Shown: positions 17,397-27,294 of the stretch, in pieces
Layout of the letters: each line of letters starts with the position of its first letter
Position numbering within the stretch: the stretch's first letter is position 1
From: an uncultured Alphaproteobacteria bacterium
GTDB taxonomy: Bacteria; Pseudomonadota; Alphaproteobacteria; Rhodobacterales; Rhodobacteraceae
DNA length: 64,000 nucleotides
Direction of reading: 5' to 3'
Assembly: GCA_913031285.1 (NCBI GenBank)
Contig: CAJWEI010000008.1
Span: 1 to 64,000, forward strand
Program-made: the position numbers and the translations under genes
Notes under the pieces: model-generated
Database searches by the model: none
Seen by the model: the letters and a program-made list of their open reading frames with translations, nothing else
What the model was told of the DNA's origin: nothing

Positions 17397-18566
17397 ATGG
17401 CTGTTTTAGGTGGCACGGTTATTGTTGGGGCGGGTATCGGTGGCTTGGCGGTAGCTCTTGCACTGCGCCAGTATGGTATAAGCGTAAGAGTGATCGAAAA
17501 GGCCGATAAACTTCTAAATGTGGGCGCTGGCGTACAAATTTCGGCCAACGGTTTTCGGGTTTTGACTGCACTGGGGATTGGGTCTGTATGTTCAAAATCC
17601 TCTATAAAGGCGCGCGCAGTTGAACTGATAGCTTATAAATCGGCGCAAACTGTATGTAAGCTGGATATTGGAAAATATAACAATGGCCTAACGCATCTTA
17701 TGATGCATCGGGCAGATCTTATAAACATATTATTTAACTCCTGCATAGATGCCGGCGTTTCTTTTTCATTTGGCGAACGCGTGATTTTGGTATCAAACGA
17801 TACCAAGCCCGAGATTGTCACGACCTTAAATAGATATCGTCCCGAGGTGGCGATCTGTGCCGATGGCGTTCATTCCGTAGGACGTAAAAGTATTCTTGGT
17901 CACGCGAGGCCATATTTCACTGGGAATGTTGCGTGGCGTGCATTGGTTCCCAACACAACCGATCACCCGGAAGTTGCTAGAATATATATGGGTCCCAAAA
18001 AACATGTCGTTACTTACCCTATACGGGATCGTTCTGTAGTTAACCTTGTTTTGATAGAAGAACGTGATGCTTGGATTAAAGAAAGTTGGTCAGAGAAAGG
18101 CGATGCCAATACCCTGCGGCGCTCGTTTTGCGATTTCGACCTTGGGATCGGAGATCTTCTTTCCAACGTCCAAACAACCCATGTTTGGGGACTATTTCGA
18201 CATCCGGTTGCTCACAAATGGCATGCGGGTGGAGTTGTGCTTTTGGGAGATGCGGCGCATCCCACGCTTCCCTTTATGGCGCAGGGGGCAAATCTCGCCC
18301 TAGAAGACGCTTGGGTTCTTGCCAAATGTCTGTCCAAGACATCAGCATTGAAAATGGGTTTGCAAAGTTACCAAGATTTGCGTAAGAGTAGGGTTGAAGA
18401 AATTATTTCTTTAGCCGAAGGCAACACTTGGAAGTACCACCTCGCCTTCCCGCCTCTTAGATGGGCAGCGCATAAGACAATGTGGACGATGTCGAAGTTA
18501 ATGCCGCGGCGGGTGGTTCGGCAATTTGACTGGATATATCGCTATGATGTCACAGCAGAGCCATAG
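17397..18566 (+). CDS. FAD-dependent aromatic-ring-type monooxygenase
   Basis: A 389-residue class A flavoprotein monooxygenase. It has the FAD dinucleotide-binding motif VGAGIGGLAVALALRQYG (about 11-28), the ADP-binding helix end VRVIEKAD, a DG motif (ICADGVHSVGR about 157), and the second FAD motif LLGDAAHPTLPF (about 282). Best described as salicylate hydroxylase/UbiH-like; the substrate cannot be told, and no aromatic catabolism genes are adjacent. It starts 49 bases after dksA with a weak GGGCTAAG ribosome site and may share the dksA transcript. Confidence 0.85.
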   Translation: MAVLGGTVIVGAGIGGLAVALALRQYGISVRVIEKADKLLNVGAGVQISANGFRVLTALGIGSVCSKSSIKARAVELIAYKSAQTVCKLDIGKYNNGLTHLMMHRADLINILFNSCIDAGVSFSFGERVILVSNDTKPEIVTTLNRYRPEVAICADGVHSVGRKSILGHARPYFTGNVAWRALVPNTTDHPEVARIYMGPKKHVVTYPIRDRSVVNLVLIEERDAWIKESWSEKGDANTLRRSFCDFDLGIGDLLSNVQTTHVWGLFRHPVAHKWHAGGVVLLGDAAHPTLPFMAQGANLALEDAWVLAKCLSKTSALKMGLQSYQDLRKSRVEEIISLAEGNTWKYHLAFPPLRWAAHKTMWTMSKLMPRRVVRQFDWIYRYDVTAEP

Positions 18567-18670
18567 AAATATTTCTGCAAAGCGCAACTCATTTAGCAAT
18601 GCAGGATTTGGCTGATTTTTTACTGACTGTAATTTTACCACTTATCTAATTTGTTAAGATACCTGCAGTG

Positions 18671-19585
18671 CTAAGGCAACTTCTTAAAACGTGAAAATAA
18701 GCGACCATCTGTGACTGAAAACCCAAGAGCAATAATTGCAAAGCCAATTAGGGCTTCAGGCTTGATCCGTTCATCAAGAAATAAAATGCCGAGAAAAATG
18801 GCAAATGGTGGGATTAGAATAGTGACAAGCAATAAATCGGCTGCGCCCGCACGCGTAAGTATGGCAAAGTATAGTAAATAGGCTTACGCCGTTGATAAGA
18901 GTGCGAGGCCGATAAGCGCAGCCCATGCAATTAGGGAAATATCTAAGTTTGGGGGGCCATCAACCCAAAATACAATCAGAGCCATTATTACAGAACTACC
19001 ACTAAGCATCCCAAAGCGTTCACAAGATGATGTGGGCGTTAAGCGCTACCCTTCCCAAACTCCTGCAAGAGCATAAGACAAAGAAGCGCTGAGGATGGCT
19101 AACCGAGCTAGATTTCTTAAATCTAACTGTATTAACTCACTTGGCCCTATGATGCAGGACACACTGGCTAAGCCTAATCATTTCTCAAATAATTTTCTTT
19201 TGAGTCAATGGCTCATCTGCAAGAAATAGCCCTGTGACGACTGCAGCAAATATCGCGGTTGTTGCATTCAAAATAGAAGCTAAGCAGCTTTCAATTATTG
19301 TCTGACCCCAGAAAATTAAGGAAATCGGCAGTGCGGTATTTAGGTTACTCATCATCAAGTGAGCCAGCCAAATCGGAGTCGAAATTGGCATTTTTATCCC
19401 TTTCACCAAGACTATTATCAAAAGTATCGGAACTGCCCAGATCACTCAGAGAAAAGTTGCGGGTAGTGGCGGAACGTCTTGAAGTGCGATTTCTGCAAAG
19501 AAAAACGATCTCCCTAAACGGCCGTAAGAGACAATAACATTATCAGGGATTTGAAATCTAATACTGGTGTGGCAAGAGCCTTCAT
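18671..19585 (-). pseudogene. decayed EamA/DMT-family transporter gene
   Basis: Fragments of one 10-helix drug/metabolite transporter can be followed on the minus strand through different frames. It begins MKALATPVLDFKSLIMLL with an in-frame TAG where the family has Trp (LTAVWG), then after a frameshift SFFFAEIALQDVPPLPATF. Next comes the open stretch 19445-19185 (IWAVPILLIIVL to ADEPLTQKK), then a heavily damaged second half, ending with an intact-looking RAGAADLLLVTILIPPFAIF...IIALGFSVTDGR. Several stops and frameshifts exclude a single sequencing error. The original substrate is unknown; the first half alone would be only an 86-residue piece. Confidence 0.85.
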
Positions 19586-19774
19586 GTTCCTTGGTCCTAT
19601 AACGTTGATTTATGTTCAATTTGATTATAAACGCGACCCGTTTCTTGCTAATTAAGGGTTGGGTTGTGGCGTTATTTCCACAAAAAGCGACTGTGACAGC
19701 TGTTCTTGTCTATTTTTGAACGGCAAAACCTTATAATTCGTCAGGGTGCTTGTCCACCTAGTTTGTAAATAGCC

Positions 19775-20554
19775 CTAATTGTCTAGCTTGACCCAAACTG
19801 GAACATGATCGGATGGTTTTTCTTGATCCCTCACATGTTTGTCTATTTGGCAATCGACCAACATATCTGCGCAAGATGGTGTCATCAGAATATGATCAAT
19901 GCGTATTCCATTGTTGCGGTTCCACGCGCCACCCTGATAATCCCAGAAACTATATTGACCCGGTGACGGGTCGCGCGCACGGAACGCATCAGTGAAGCCA
20001 AGTGCAACAATCCGGCGGAATGCATCCCTACTTTGAGGCAGAAACAAAGCGTCATCGGTCCAGATTTGGGGCGTTGCAGCATCTTCCGGCTGTGGAATTA
20101 TATTGTAGTCACCGGCCATTAATGCGGGCATTTCTGACTGTATCAAATCTTGAGCGCGGTTATATAATCGTTTCATCCAGCTAAGTTTATAGTCGTATTT
20201 GGGCCCCGGAGCAGGGTTCCCATTTGGAAGGTAAAGGCCGCATATATGCAGAGCCTGCCTACCAATCACTGTAGCTTCAATCCATCGCGCCTGTTCGTCG
20301 CTGTCATCGCCAGGCAAACCGATTTGAACATTTTCCAGTGGCAGTTTGGAAAGAATTGCGACGCCGTTAAATGACTTTTGTCCGTGGGTGTAAACATTAT
20401 AGCCACGATTTTCAAAATGCTCCCGTGGAAAGCCTTCATTGACTGATTTTACTTCTTGCAATAGAGCGATATCTGGCTGGGCTTCATCGAGCCAGTCACC
20501 CAGTGCATGAATGCGCGCTTTTATACCGTTAATGTTAAATGTCGCAATTTTCAT
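19775..20554 (-). CDS. xth: exodeoxyribonuclease III (AP endonuclease)
   Basis: Mg-dependent exonuclease/abasic-site endonuclease of base excision repair. The 259-residue EEP-fold protein starts MKIATFNINGIKARI and has the catalytic-site motifs LLQEVKS (Glu about 37), GDYNIIP (Asp/Asn about 148), and the C-terminal RIDHILMT and SDHVPVWV (Asp/His). Start is supported by AGAGGA 5 bases upstream of the ATG. A single-gene unit on the minus strand, lying just beyond the decayed transporter gene. Confidence 0.95.
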   Translation of the reverse strand: MKIATFNINGIKARIHALGDWLDEAQPDIALLQEVKSVNEGFPREHFENRGYNVYTHGQKSFNGVAILSKLPLENVQIGLPGDDSDEQARWIEATVIGRQALHICGLYLPNGNPAPGPKYDYKLSWMKRLYNRAQDLIQSEMPALMAGDYNIIPQPEDAATPQIWTDDALFLPQSRDAFRRIVALGFTDAFRARDPSPGQYSFWDYQGGAWNRNNGIRIDHILMTPSCADMLVDCQIDKHVRDQEKPSDHVPVWVKLDN

Positions 20555-21056
20555 GAAAATCCTCTAAAATAATACCAACAACCCTTAGCTGACAATTGAA
20601 CTTAAGCACAGATGATTCGAGCTGTTAAGAAGGTTTTGGAGATTTTGAATTTGAGAAGTCAGTTCGAAAATTTTTTCGTAAGAAAGTATAATTAAAATTA
20701 TAAATATAAATATAAAAAATATGCTTACAGATAACGTAAAATAGGATTTATTAGAGGAAAGATATAGACATCTAATTTTCATTAGATTTAACTTTGAGTG
20801 GCATTGGTTGAAATCATAAAAAGAATGATAGTAGAATGACTGATTTGAAACTGTAGAGAACTGTGGACTAAGACGTTAGGGCTGATCTCAACCGATCTAT
20901 CTAATGATGTCTATAAAGTTCTGGGAAATAATCTAAAGATTATTTAATGAATTTTTCAAAATAATGTTAATCTCGCGCATTTTCAGGCAACTTTTCTGGT
21001 TCAATTACTCTAGATTTCATCAGCGCATAAGGTCGTGCAAAAAAGAGATGGTGAAC
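20555..21056. other. AT-rich intergenic stretch between xth and the IscA-type gene
   Basis: About 500 bases. An open frame at 20585-20782 (minus) would encode a 65-residue peptide with one hydrophobic run rich in Phe and Ile, but it has no ribosome site, lies in AT-rich sequence that produces such frames by chance, and resembles nothing I know. I see no RNA gene. The start-proximal part presumably contains the xth promoter. Confidence 0.4.
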
Positions 21057-21380
21057 TTAAATCGAGAAGCTTGTGCCGCAACCACAAGAACTTGTGGCAT
21101 TGGGGTTCTGGATGATGAAGCGCGCTCCTATCAACTCTTCTGAAAAATCGATAACTGCGTTGTGTAAGAACGAAAGTGACGTACTATCTACAACAACTTC
21201 CTGCCCTTTACCACTGAGAACAAGATCGTCTGCCGCCTTGGTGTCCAGCAGAATATCGTACTGAAATCCTGAGCAACCACCACCCGCAACAGATATTCGT
21301 AGGGCCATTCCCTGGTCGGCCGCGCCTATTTCGGCAAGCCTTTCAAAAGCGCGCTCGGTCACCGTTGGCGGTAAATTCAT
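21057..21380 (-). CDS. iron-sulfur cluster insertion protein, IscA/ErpA type
   Basis: A-type Fe-S carrier of 107 residues. The three conserved cysteines are present: one in AGGGCSGFQYDI (Cys about 35) and the C-terminal pair SCGCGTSFSI (about 99 and 101). It delivers clusters to apo-enzymes in the cytoplasm. GGAG lies 9 bases before the ATG at 21380. Divergent from dgt with an 81-base shared control region. Whether it is functionally ErpA or IscA/SufA cannot be settled from sequence alone; its isolation from suf genes favours an ErpA role. Confidence 0.9.
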   Translation of the reverse strand: MNLPPTVTERAFERLAEIGAADQGMALRISVAGGGCSGFQYDILLDTKAADDLVLSGKGQEVVVDSTSLSFLHNAVIDFSEELIGARFIIQNPNATSSCGCGTSFSI

Positions 21381-21461
21381 TTTTGCTGCTCCAAAAGCTT
21401 AACTCTCTGCCCCGCTCTTAATATACTACTTTTTGTATTGTATAACAAGAAAGGCCGGTAA

Positions 21462-22610
21462 ATGGATAAAATATTTTGTTCCGACCCTCAGTTTAGTCGT
21501 GGGCGGCTATTTTCTGAGAAAGAAAGTACGTTTCGGTCGCCCTATCAGCGTGATCGAGATCGCATAATTCACAGTAGCTCGTTCCGGCGGTTAAAGCACA
21601 AAACCCAAGTTTTTATTGAGCATGAGGGGGACTACTATCGCACGCGCCTCACCCATTCTATTGAAGTGGCACAAGTGGCGCGGACGATCTCGGGTGTTTT
21701 GGGTCTAAATTCTGAATTGACCGAAGCTGTTGCGCTGGCCCATGATCTTGGCCATCCCCCATTCGGCCATACGGGAGAGGATGCACTTGATGCGCTTATG
21801 GCGCCTTACGGCGGCTTTGATCACAACGCCCAGGCTTTAAGGATCGTTACAAAGTTGGAACGTCACTATGCCGATTTTGATGGGCTCAACTTAACGTGGG
21901 AAACCTTGGAAGGGCTTGCAAAGCATAATGGGCCGGTTACCGGGGAACTTCCTTACGCCTTAAGTGATTACAACTATATTCATGATCTAGAATTAGAGAG
22001 TTATGCTAGTGCCGAAGCTCAAGTGGCGGCTTTAGCAGACGATATTGCCTATAATAGTCATGACCTGCACGATGGTTTGAGGGCAGAATTATTCTCGACG
22101 GACGAAATTTCCGAATTACCCGTCTTAAAGGAGTGTTTTACAAAAGTGGACATAAAATATCCGAGTTTGAACTCTTACCGGCGCCGCCATGAAGCGCTAC
22201 GGCGGTTTTTTGGAGTTTTGGTCGAAGATGTGATGTCTGTAAGTCAAGCCAATCTAAATGATCTGCGCCCTCAGAGTGCGAGTGATGTGCGCTGGGCCGG
22301 TCGACAAATGGTTCAGTTCTCCGGCTCGCTTTGGGCTGATCTTAAAGTAATCCGCAAGTTTTTGTTTCGCCGCATGTATCGTGCGCCCAGTGTCACAATA
22401 ATGCGGAAAGAAGTTACCAAGGCTGTGAGCGACCTATTTCCCCTGTTCATGAAGCAGACTGACCTTTTGCCCAAGCAGTGGCGTAAAGATGTTGCGGAAG
22501 TAGAAGATGAAACTGCCCTGGCGCGTATCGTGGCAGATTACATCTCTGGCATGACAGATAGATTTGCCCTTCAGGAACATAAACGGCTGTTTGAAAGGGG
22601 TGATATTTGA
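21462..22610 (+). CDS. dgt: deoxyguanosinetriphosphate triphosphohydrolase-like protein
   Basis: HD-domain dNTP triphosphohydrolase, splitting dNTPs to nucleoside and tripolyphosphate. The 382-residue protein has the metal-binding HD elements RLTHSIEVAQVA (His about 65) and AHDLGHPPFGHTGE (His-Asp about 93), a later conserved ADDIAYNSHD, and SSFRRLKHKTQVF near the N-terminus. Alphaproteobacterial members of this length are usually termed dGTPase-like type 2. It precedes argS by 127 bases and is followed by a likely separate argS promoter. Confidence 0.93.
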   Translation: MDKIFCSDPQFSRGRLFSEKESTFRSPYQRDRDRIIHSSSFRRLKHKTQVFIEHEGDYYRTRLTHSIEVAQVARTISGVLGLNSELTEAVALAHDLGHPPFGHTGEDALDALMAPYGGFDHNAQALRIVTKLERHYADFDGLNLTWETLEGLAKHNGPVTGELPYALSDYNYIHDLELESYASAEAQVAALADDIAYNSHDLHDGLRAELFSTDEISELPVLKECFTKVDIKYPSLNSYRRRHEALRRFFGVLVEDVMSVSQANLNDLRPQSASDVRWAGRQMVQFSGSLWADLKVIRKFLFRRMYRAPSVTIMRKEVTKAVSDLFPLFMKQTDLLPKQWRKDVAEVEDETALARIVADYISGMTDRFALQEHKRLFERGDI

Positions 22611-22737
22611 GTGGTCGCTCAAGTAATTCTAGTATGGTTTTGTGCTTGTGCTGATCTAATTATCTAGAGATTCGTAGAGTCAGATTGACCTTGACGGATA
22701 GCGTGATACACCGCCCTCAACTCAAGGATTACTTGTT

Positions 22738-24483
22738 ATGAACCTCTTTACCGATATTCGTGCCTTAGTGATAGGGGCGCTCGAGACGATGACCAAGGAG
22801 GGTGATCTACCTGCAGGGTTGAATTTCGACAATGTCACAGTGGAACCCCCACGCAATCCGTCACATGGTGATATGGCTACCAATGCAGCTATGGTTTTGG
22901 CGAAGCCTGCAGGGCAGAAGCCACGCTATATTGCTGAGAAACTTATCGGCATTCTGAGTTTGAATGGCGAAATAGTATCTGTGGAAATTGCTGGGCCAGG
23001 TTTTTTGAACATTCGAATTATTCCCTATGTTTGGCAGTCACTGGTCAAAACAGTGATTTTGTCAGGCGGTGCCTACGGTACTTCAGTGATGGGGGCTGGC
23101 AAAAAAGTTAATGTCGAATACGTTAGTGCTAACCCGACAGGGCCATTGCATGTTGGGCATACGCGTGGCGCGGTTTTCGGGGATGCATTAGCGGGCCTCC
23201 TTGATTATGCTGGTTATGAGGTCACACGAGAATATTATGTTAATGATGGTGGCTCTCAAGTAGATGTGTTGGCAAGGTCGGTTTATCTGCGCTATTTAGA
23301 GGCGCATGGACAGGAGGTTGCTTTCGAAGACGGTACGTATCCTGGTGATTACCTTATTCCCCTTGGTCAAGCTTTGAAAAAGGAGGTTGGCAATGCCTAT
23401 CTTGATCAGGATGAGCAAATTTGGCTTGTTAAAATCAGGGAATACGCCACTGAGGCCATGATGGGGATGATCCGGGATGATCTTGCTTTGCTTGGCGTAA
23501 GTATGGATTCATTTTTTAGCGAAAAATCACTTTACGGAACAGGCGCGATCGAAGCCGCTATCGACAATCTTCGCGCCAAGAAGTTAATTTATGAGGGTGT
23601 ACTTGATCCGCCTAAAGGCAAAAAGCCCGAAGATTGGGAGCCGCGCGAACAAACCCTATTTAAATCGTCCGACCATGGAGATGACGTCGATCGTCCTATT
23701 ATGAAGTCAGACGGAAGCTGGACCTACTTTGCCCCAGATATTGCTTATCATGCCGATAAGGTGAACCGGGGCTACGATCTTTTGATCAATATCTTTGGTG
23801 CTGACCACGGTGGCTATGTCAAAAGGATGAAGGCGGCGGTCTCGGCGCTTTCTGAGGGAAAGGTCTCACTAGAAATAAAATTGACTCAGCTGGTTAAGCT
23901 TTTCAAAGATGGTGAACCTTTCAAAATGTCTAAAAGGACAGGCACTTTTGTCACTCTTCGTGATGTGGTGGATCAAGTGGGGGCAGATGTGACCCGTTTT
24001 GTAATGCTGACGCGCAAGAATGATGCGCCTCTTGATTTTGATTTTAATAAAGTGCTTGAGCAATCCCGTGAAAACCCGGTCTACTATGTTCAGTATGCCC
24101 ATGCGCGGGGACGCAGCGTGCAAAGGCGTGCCGTTGAAGCTGGAATAAGCGTGGATATTGCCACTCTTGCGGCGGCTGATTTGTCCCGCCTCAGCCACGA
24201 TGCCGAGTTAGGAGTAATCCGTAGATTGGCCGAATGGCCTCGTTTGATCGAAATAGCAGCGCGCACAAATGAACCTCACCGCGTGGCTTTTTATCTTTAC
24301 GAATTAGCCAGTGAGCTCCATGCATTATGGAATAAAGGCAATGAAGAGCCGACTCTGCGTTTCCTCCAAGTGGACGATCCGGACACATCTCAAGCAAAAA
24401 TTGCCCTCCTACAGGCTGTTTGTGTTGTTATTTCTGCAGGTCTTGGTATTCTAGGGGTGAAGCCGGCAGAAGAAATGCGCTAG
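22738..24483 (+). CDS. argS: arginine--tRNA ligase
   Basis: Class I synthetase charging tRNA-Arg. Of 581 residues, 1-100 form the Arg-specific N-terminal domain; the HIGH motif reads [12 protein letters not shown] near residue 138, the KMSKS-like loop is [12 protein letters not shown] near 395, and the C-terminal DALR anticodon-binding domain ends the protein. The ATG at 22738 follows AAGGA by about 10 bases. It heads the argS-SPOR-nagZ-scpA-scpB series, a gene order I recall as conserved in Rhodobacteraceae. Confidence 0.96.
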   Translation: MNLFTDIRALVIGALETMTKEGDLPAGLNFDNVTVEPPRNPSHGDMATNAAMVLAKPAGQKPRYIAEKLIGILSLNGEIVSVEIAGPGFLNIRIIPYVWQSLVKTVILSGGAYGTSVMGAGKKVNVEYVSANPTGPLHVGHTRGAVFGDALAGLLDYAGYEVTREYYVNDGGSQVDVLARSVYLRYLEAHGQEVAFEDGTYPGDYLIPLGQALKKEVGNAYLDQDEQIWLVKIREYATEAMMGMIRDDLALLGVSMDSFFSEKSLYGTGAIEAAIDNLRAKKLIYEGVLDPPKGKKPEDWEPREQTLFKSSDHGDDVDRPIMKSDGSWTYFAPDIAYHADKVNRGYDLLINIFGADHGGYVKRMKAAVSALSEGKVSLEIKLTQLVKLFKDGEPFKMSKRTGTFVTLRDVVDQVGADVTRFVMLTRKNDAPLDFDFNKVLEQSRENPVYYVQYAHARGRSVQRRAVEAGISVDIATLAAADLSRLSHDAELGVIRRLAEWPRLIEIAARTNEPHRVAFYLYELASELHALWNKGNEEPTLRFLQVDDPDTSQAKIALLQAVCVVISAGLGILGVKPAEEMR

Positions 24484-24559
24484 ATTAAGGTGCTAATTGT
24501 CGGCTTGAGGCATTATAACCGTTTTCCTGAGTTTAATTTGGGGCATAACGGAGGGCAGT

Positions 24560-25489
24560 ATGGCAGAGAACTTTGATCCGAGAGCCACATCTCTCGAGGA
24601 AAGTAATTCAGGTGGGACAGGCATTGGTCTTGTGGCTCAAATCTTAAGTGCGTTGCTAAGCATGGCATTGGCTTTATCAATAGGCATATGGGCCTATAAA
24701 CTAGTGGTGCGGGACGTGAGTGGTATTCCCGTCATTGCTGCGTCAGATGATCCGATGCGCGTTGCCCCAGAGAATCCTGGCGGTATAGCGGCTGCGCATC
24801 AAGGCCTGTCCGTAAATAAAGTTGCTGAAGAAATTAGCAGCATTGGTCCCGAACAGGTTACTCTTGCACCCAGACCCGTTGTACTCGTTCCAGACGATCT
24901 TTCTACCAAAGATATCTCGAAAACTATGGAGCAGACAATTCAAGACAGGACCTTAAATCCAAGTGCTGAAATTGATATGGCTGCATTGGCTGATCAAATT
25001 GGCAAAGATGCCTTGTCCTTTGAGAGTGATGAAAAGGTGATCGAGGCTGCAACTTTGCCAAAAAACAGTATTCAAGACGCGCTGAGAGAGGCGTTGAATA
25101 CAAATCAAGGTTTCGCTGACCGGTCTTCTAAAACAGTGTTGGTGTCGTTGCGCCCCCGCAAACGCCCAGCCGATGCAAGTGTGGCCACTGTAGCCGCCGA
25201 TTCTGTGCGCGATATTGCACTCGAAGATCTTGCGATTGGAACTGCCTTAGTTCAGCTTGGAGCATTTGAAAGTAATAACGTTGCTCGAACAGCATGGCTG
25301 CGGTTGCGTCAGAAATTTCCAAGCTTTATTGCGTCTCGAGAGCGTGTCATTCAACGCGCAACGAGTGGGGGGAAAGTGTTTTACCGCCTTAGGGCGGCAG
25401 GGTTCGACGATTTGGACGACGCGCGACGCTTTTGTTCCCTTCTGGTGGCTAGGAACACTGATTGTATTCCCGTCACTGTGCGCCGATGA
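24560..25489 (+). CDS. SPOR-domain membrane protein
   Basis: A 309-residue single-pass inner-membrane protein: cytoplasmic N-terminus, hydrophobic segment at about 27-50 (IGLVAQILSALLSMALALS region), a long low-complexity periplasmic linker, and a C-terminal SPOR domain (about 230-305, VQLGAFESNNVARTAW to NTDCIPV) that binds glycan strands lacking stem peptides at division sites. GGAGG is 6 bases from the ATG. Its stop overlaps the nagZ start (ATGA), suggesting translational coupling with a peptidoglycan-recycling enzyme. Confidence 0.88.
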   Translation: MAENFDPRATSLEESNSGGTGIGLVAQILSALLSMALALSIGIWAYKLVVRDVSGIPVIAASDDPMRVAPENPGGIAAAHQGLSVNKVAEEISSIGPEQVTLAPRPVVLVPDDLSTKDISKTMEQTIQDRTLNPSAEIDMAALADQIGKDALSFESDEKVIEAATLPKNSIQDALREALNTNQGFADRSSKTVLVSLRPRKRPADASVATVAADSVRDIALEDLAIGTALVQLGAFESNNVARTAWLRLRQKFPSFIASRERVIQRATSGGKVFYRLRAAGFDDLDDARRFCSLLVARNTDCIPVTVRR

Positions 25490-26490
25490 ATGATGCTAAA
25501 TCTGGTCGGTGTGCGGCTATCTTTGGATTTTTGAGTACTGTTCTAAGCGCAAAAGAAAGGACTTTCTTCGCTAAAGTAGATCCTTTTGGTTTCATTTTAT
25601 TTAGTCGCAATATTCAAACTGCTGACCAGATCCGCTCTTTATGCGCCGATCTGCGAGAAACTGTTGGTTGGTATGCGCCAATTTTTATCGATCAAGAGGG
25701 GGGTCGTGTTCAGCGGTTGCGCGAACCTTTGGTAAAAGAGTGGCCGGCGCTTTTGGAGCATGTAGATATCACCGGTGAGAATGCAGAGCAGCAGATTTTT
25801 ACTCGCTATCTTATAATCGCTCAAGAACTGCGGAATTTAGGCATTACGGCTAATTGTGCACCAGTGGCTGACATTGCCCACCCCCACACACATAAGGTTT
25901 TGAAAAACCGGTGCTTTGGCCGTGATGCTATGACCGTTAGTAGGCTTGCCAGAGTTGCTGCAAACGGTCTCTTGACGGGCGGCGTTTTGCCTGTGCTCAA
26001 ACATATTCCAGGCCATGGCTTGGCTCAAGTTGACAGCCATAAAGAGGCACCTATCGTGGCAGAATCGAAAGAGTTACTTGCCGCTATTGATTTTGCGCCT
26101 TTTAATGCGTTAAATGATTTGCCTATAGGTATGACTGCTCATGTCATATATCAAAACATAGATGCGAAACCCGGCACAGTCTCAGAAAAGATTATTAGGT
26201 TGATCCGAAGTGAGCTAGGATTTGGCGGATTATTGATGAGCGACGACATCTCTATGGAGGCCCTCGGTGATAAACTGGCGATTAGGGCTAAAGCCGTTGT
26301 TGATGCGGGATGCGATCTTGTTTTGCACTGTAATGGTGAATTGGAGGAGATGAGTATTATCGCAGATTCTGTAGGTGAAATGAGTGCCACAGCTCAACTG
26401 CGCGCAGACAAAGTTAAAGCCTTGCATAATTCTTTGTCTGGTATCACAGTAGAATTGGCGCAGGCGTACGCGCAGCTTGAGACAAGATGA
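25486..26490 (+). CDS. nagZ: beta-N-acetylhexosaminidase
   Basis: GH3-family enzyme removing N-acetylglucosamine from anhydro-muropeptides in the cytoplasm during peptidoglycan recycling, giving the substrate AnmK (6.5 kb) needs. The family loop reads KHIPGHGLAQVDSHKEAP near residue 171 (standard KHFPGHG...DSH, with Ile for Phe), the catalytic aspartate lies in LLMSDDISMEAL near 254, and DQEGGRVQRLREP near 70 is typical. The frame opens at 25462, but the ATG at 25486 overlaps the SPOR stop as ATGA and gives a normal N-terminus (334 residues). Confidence 0.94.
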   Translation: MNDAKSGRCAAIFGFLSTVLSAKERTFFAKVDPFGFILFSRNIQTADQIRSLCADLRETVGWYAPIFIDQEGGRVQRLREPLVKEWPALLEHVDITGENAEQQIFTRYLIIAQELRNLGITANCAPVADIAHPHTHKVLKNRCFGRDAMTVSRLARVAANGLLTGGVLPVLKHIPGHGLAQVDSHKEAPIVAESKELLAAIDFAPFNALNDLPIGMTAHVIYQNIDAKPGTVSEKIIRLIRSELGFGGLLMSDDISMEALGDKLAIRAKAVVDAGCDLVLHCNGELEEMSIIADSVGEMSATAQLRADKVKALHNSLSGITVELAQAYAQLETR

Positions 26491-26505
26491 TCTAGCCGAG
26501 GCGGA

Positions 26506-27294
26506 ATGACTGAACTCAATAGCTCGATGAATGAGACACTGGACGTTGGTGAACGTTTAGCCGCTGAATCGCTTATAGTGGACGTGGACGGCTTTGAGGG
26601 GCCGCTTGATCTCTTGCTCAGCCTTAGCAGGACGCAAAAAGTTGATCTGTTGAAGATATCGGTTCTTGATCTAGCGCGGCAATACCTTGCGTTTATTGAT
26701 AGGGCAAAAGAACTTCGCATTGAATTGGCTGCAGACTATCTTGTCATGGCTGCATGGTTAGCTTTTTTAAAGTCACGTCTTCTGTTGCCACCTGATCCGA
26801 CTGAGGAAGGACCTTCGGGCGAGGAACTAGCCGCACGGCTTGCATTTCAGCTAGAACGGCTGCAGGCGATGCGAAATGTTGCTGCACAGCTAATGGCACG
26901 TGATCAAAAAGGTCGTGATTTTTTTATTCGTGGCATTCCTGAAAAGCTGGAAATGGTGCGAAGCGTAACTTATACTGCATCCCTGCTTGATTTAATGCAG
27001 GGGTATTCTCGCATCCGGACAAAGGATGAATTTCGCCCGTTTGCGATGGACCGAAACAATGTTTTTACTATGGAAGAGGCGCTTACAAAAATGCGCGGAC
27101 TGATTGGGTCTGCCTGTGATTGGACCGATCTTGCAAGCTATCTCCCAGAAGATTGGCGCACAGATCCAGTGCGTCGTCGCGCTGCAACTTCTGCAAATTT
27201 TGCTGCATCTTTAGAGCTGGCTAAAGTCGGTCAGATTGAATTGCGCCAAAGTGGTACCTTTAAGCCCATTGAATTAAAAAGAAGGGGTGATTGA
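26506..27294 (+). CDS. scpA: segregation and condensation protein A
   Basis: Kleisin subunit of the bacterial condensin SMC-ScpA-ScpB, compacting and segregating the chromosome. The 262-residue protein has the N-terminal kleisin signature FEGPLDLLLSLSRTQKVDL (about 28-46), LEFLKSR-like AWLAFLKSRLLLPP (about 83), and a C-terminal winged-helix region. It begins 15 bases after nagZ and its stop overlaps the scpB start (TGATG), as expected for subunits of one complex. Confidence 0.93.
   Translation: MTELNSSMNETLDVGERLAAESLIVDVDGFEGPLDLLLSLSRTQKVDLLKISVLDLARQYLAFIDRAKELRIELAADYLVMAAWLAFLKSRLLLPPDPTEEGPSGEELAARLAFQLERLQAMRNVAAQLMARDQKGRDFFIRGIPEKLEMVRSVTYTASLLDLMQGYSRIRTKDEFRPFAMDRNNVFTMEEALTKMRGLIGSACDWTDLASYLPEDWRTDPVRRRAATSANFAASLELAKVGQIELRQSGTFKPIELKRRGD

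Noticed and set aside
20585-20782. 65-codon minus-strand frame with one hydrophobic run
   Set aside because: AT-rich low-complexity sequence, no ribosome site, no family resemblance; such frames arise by chance here.
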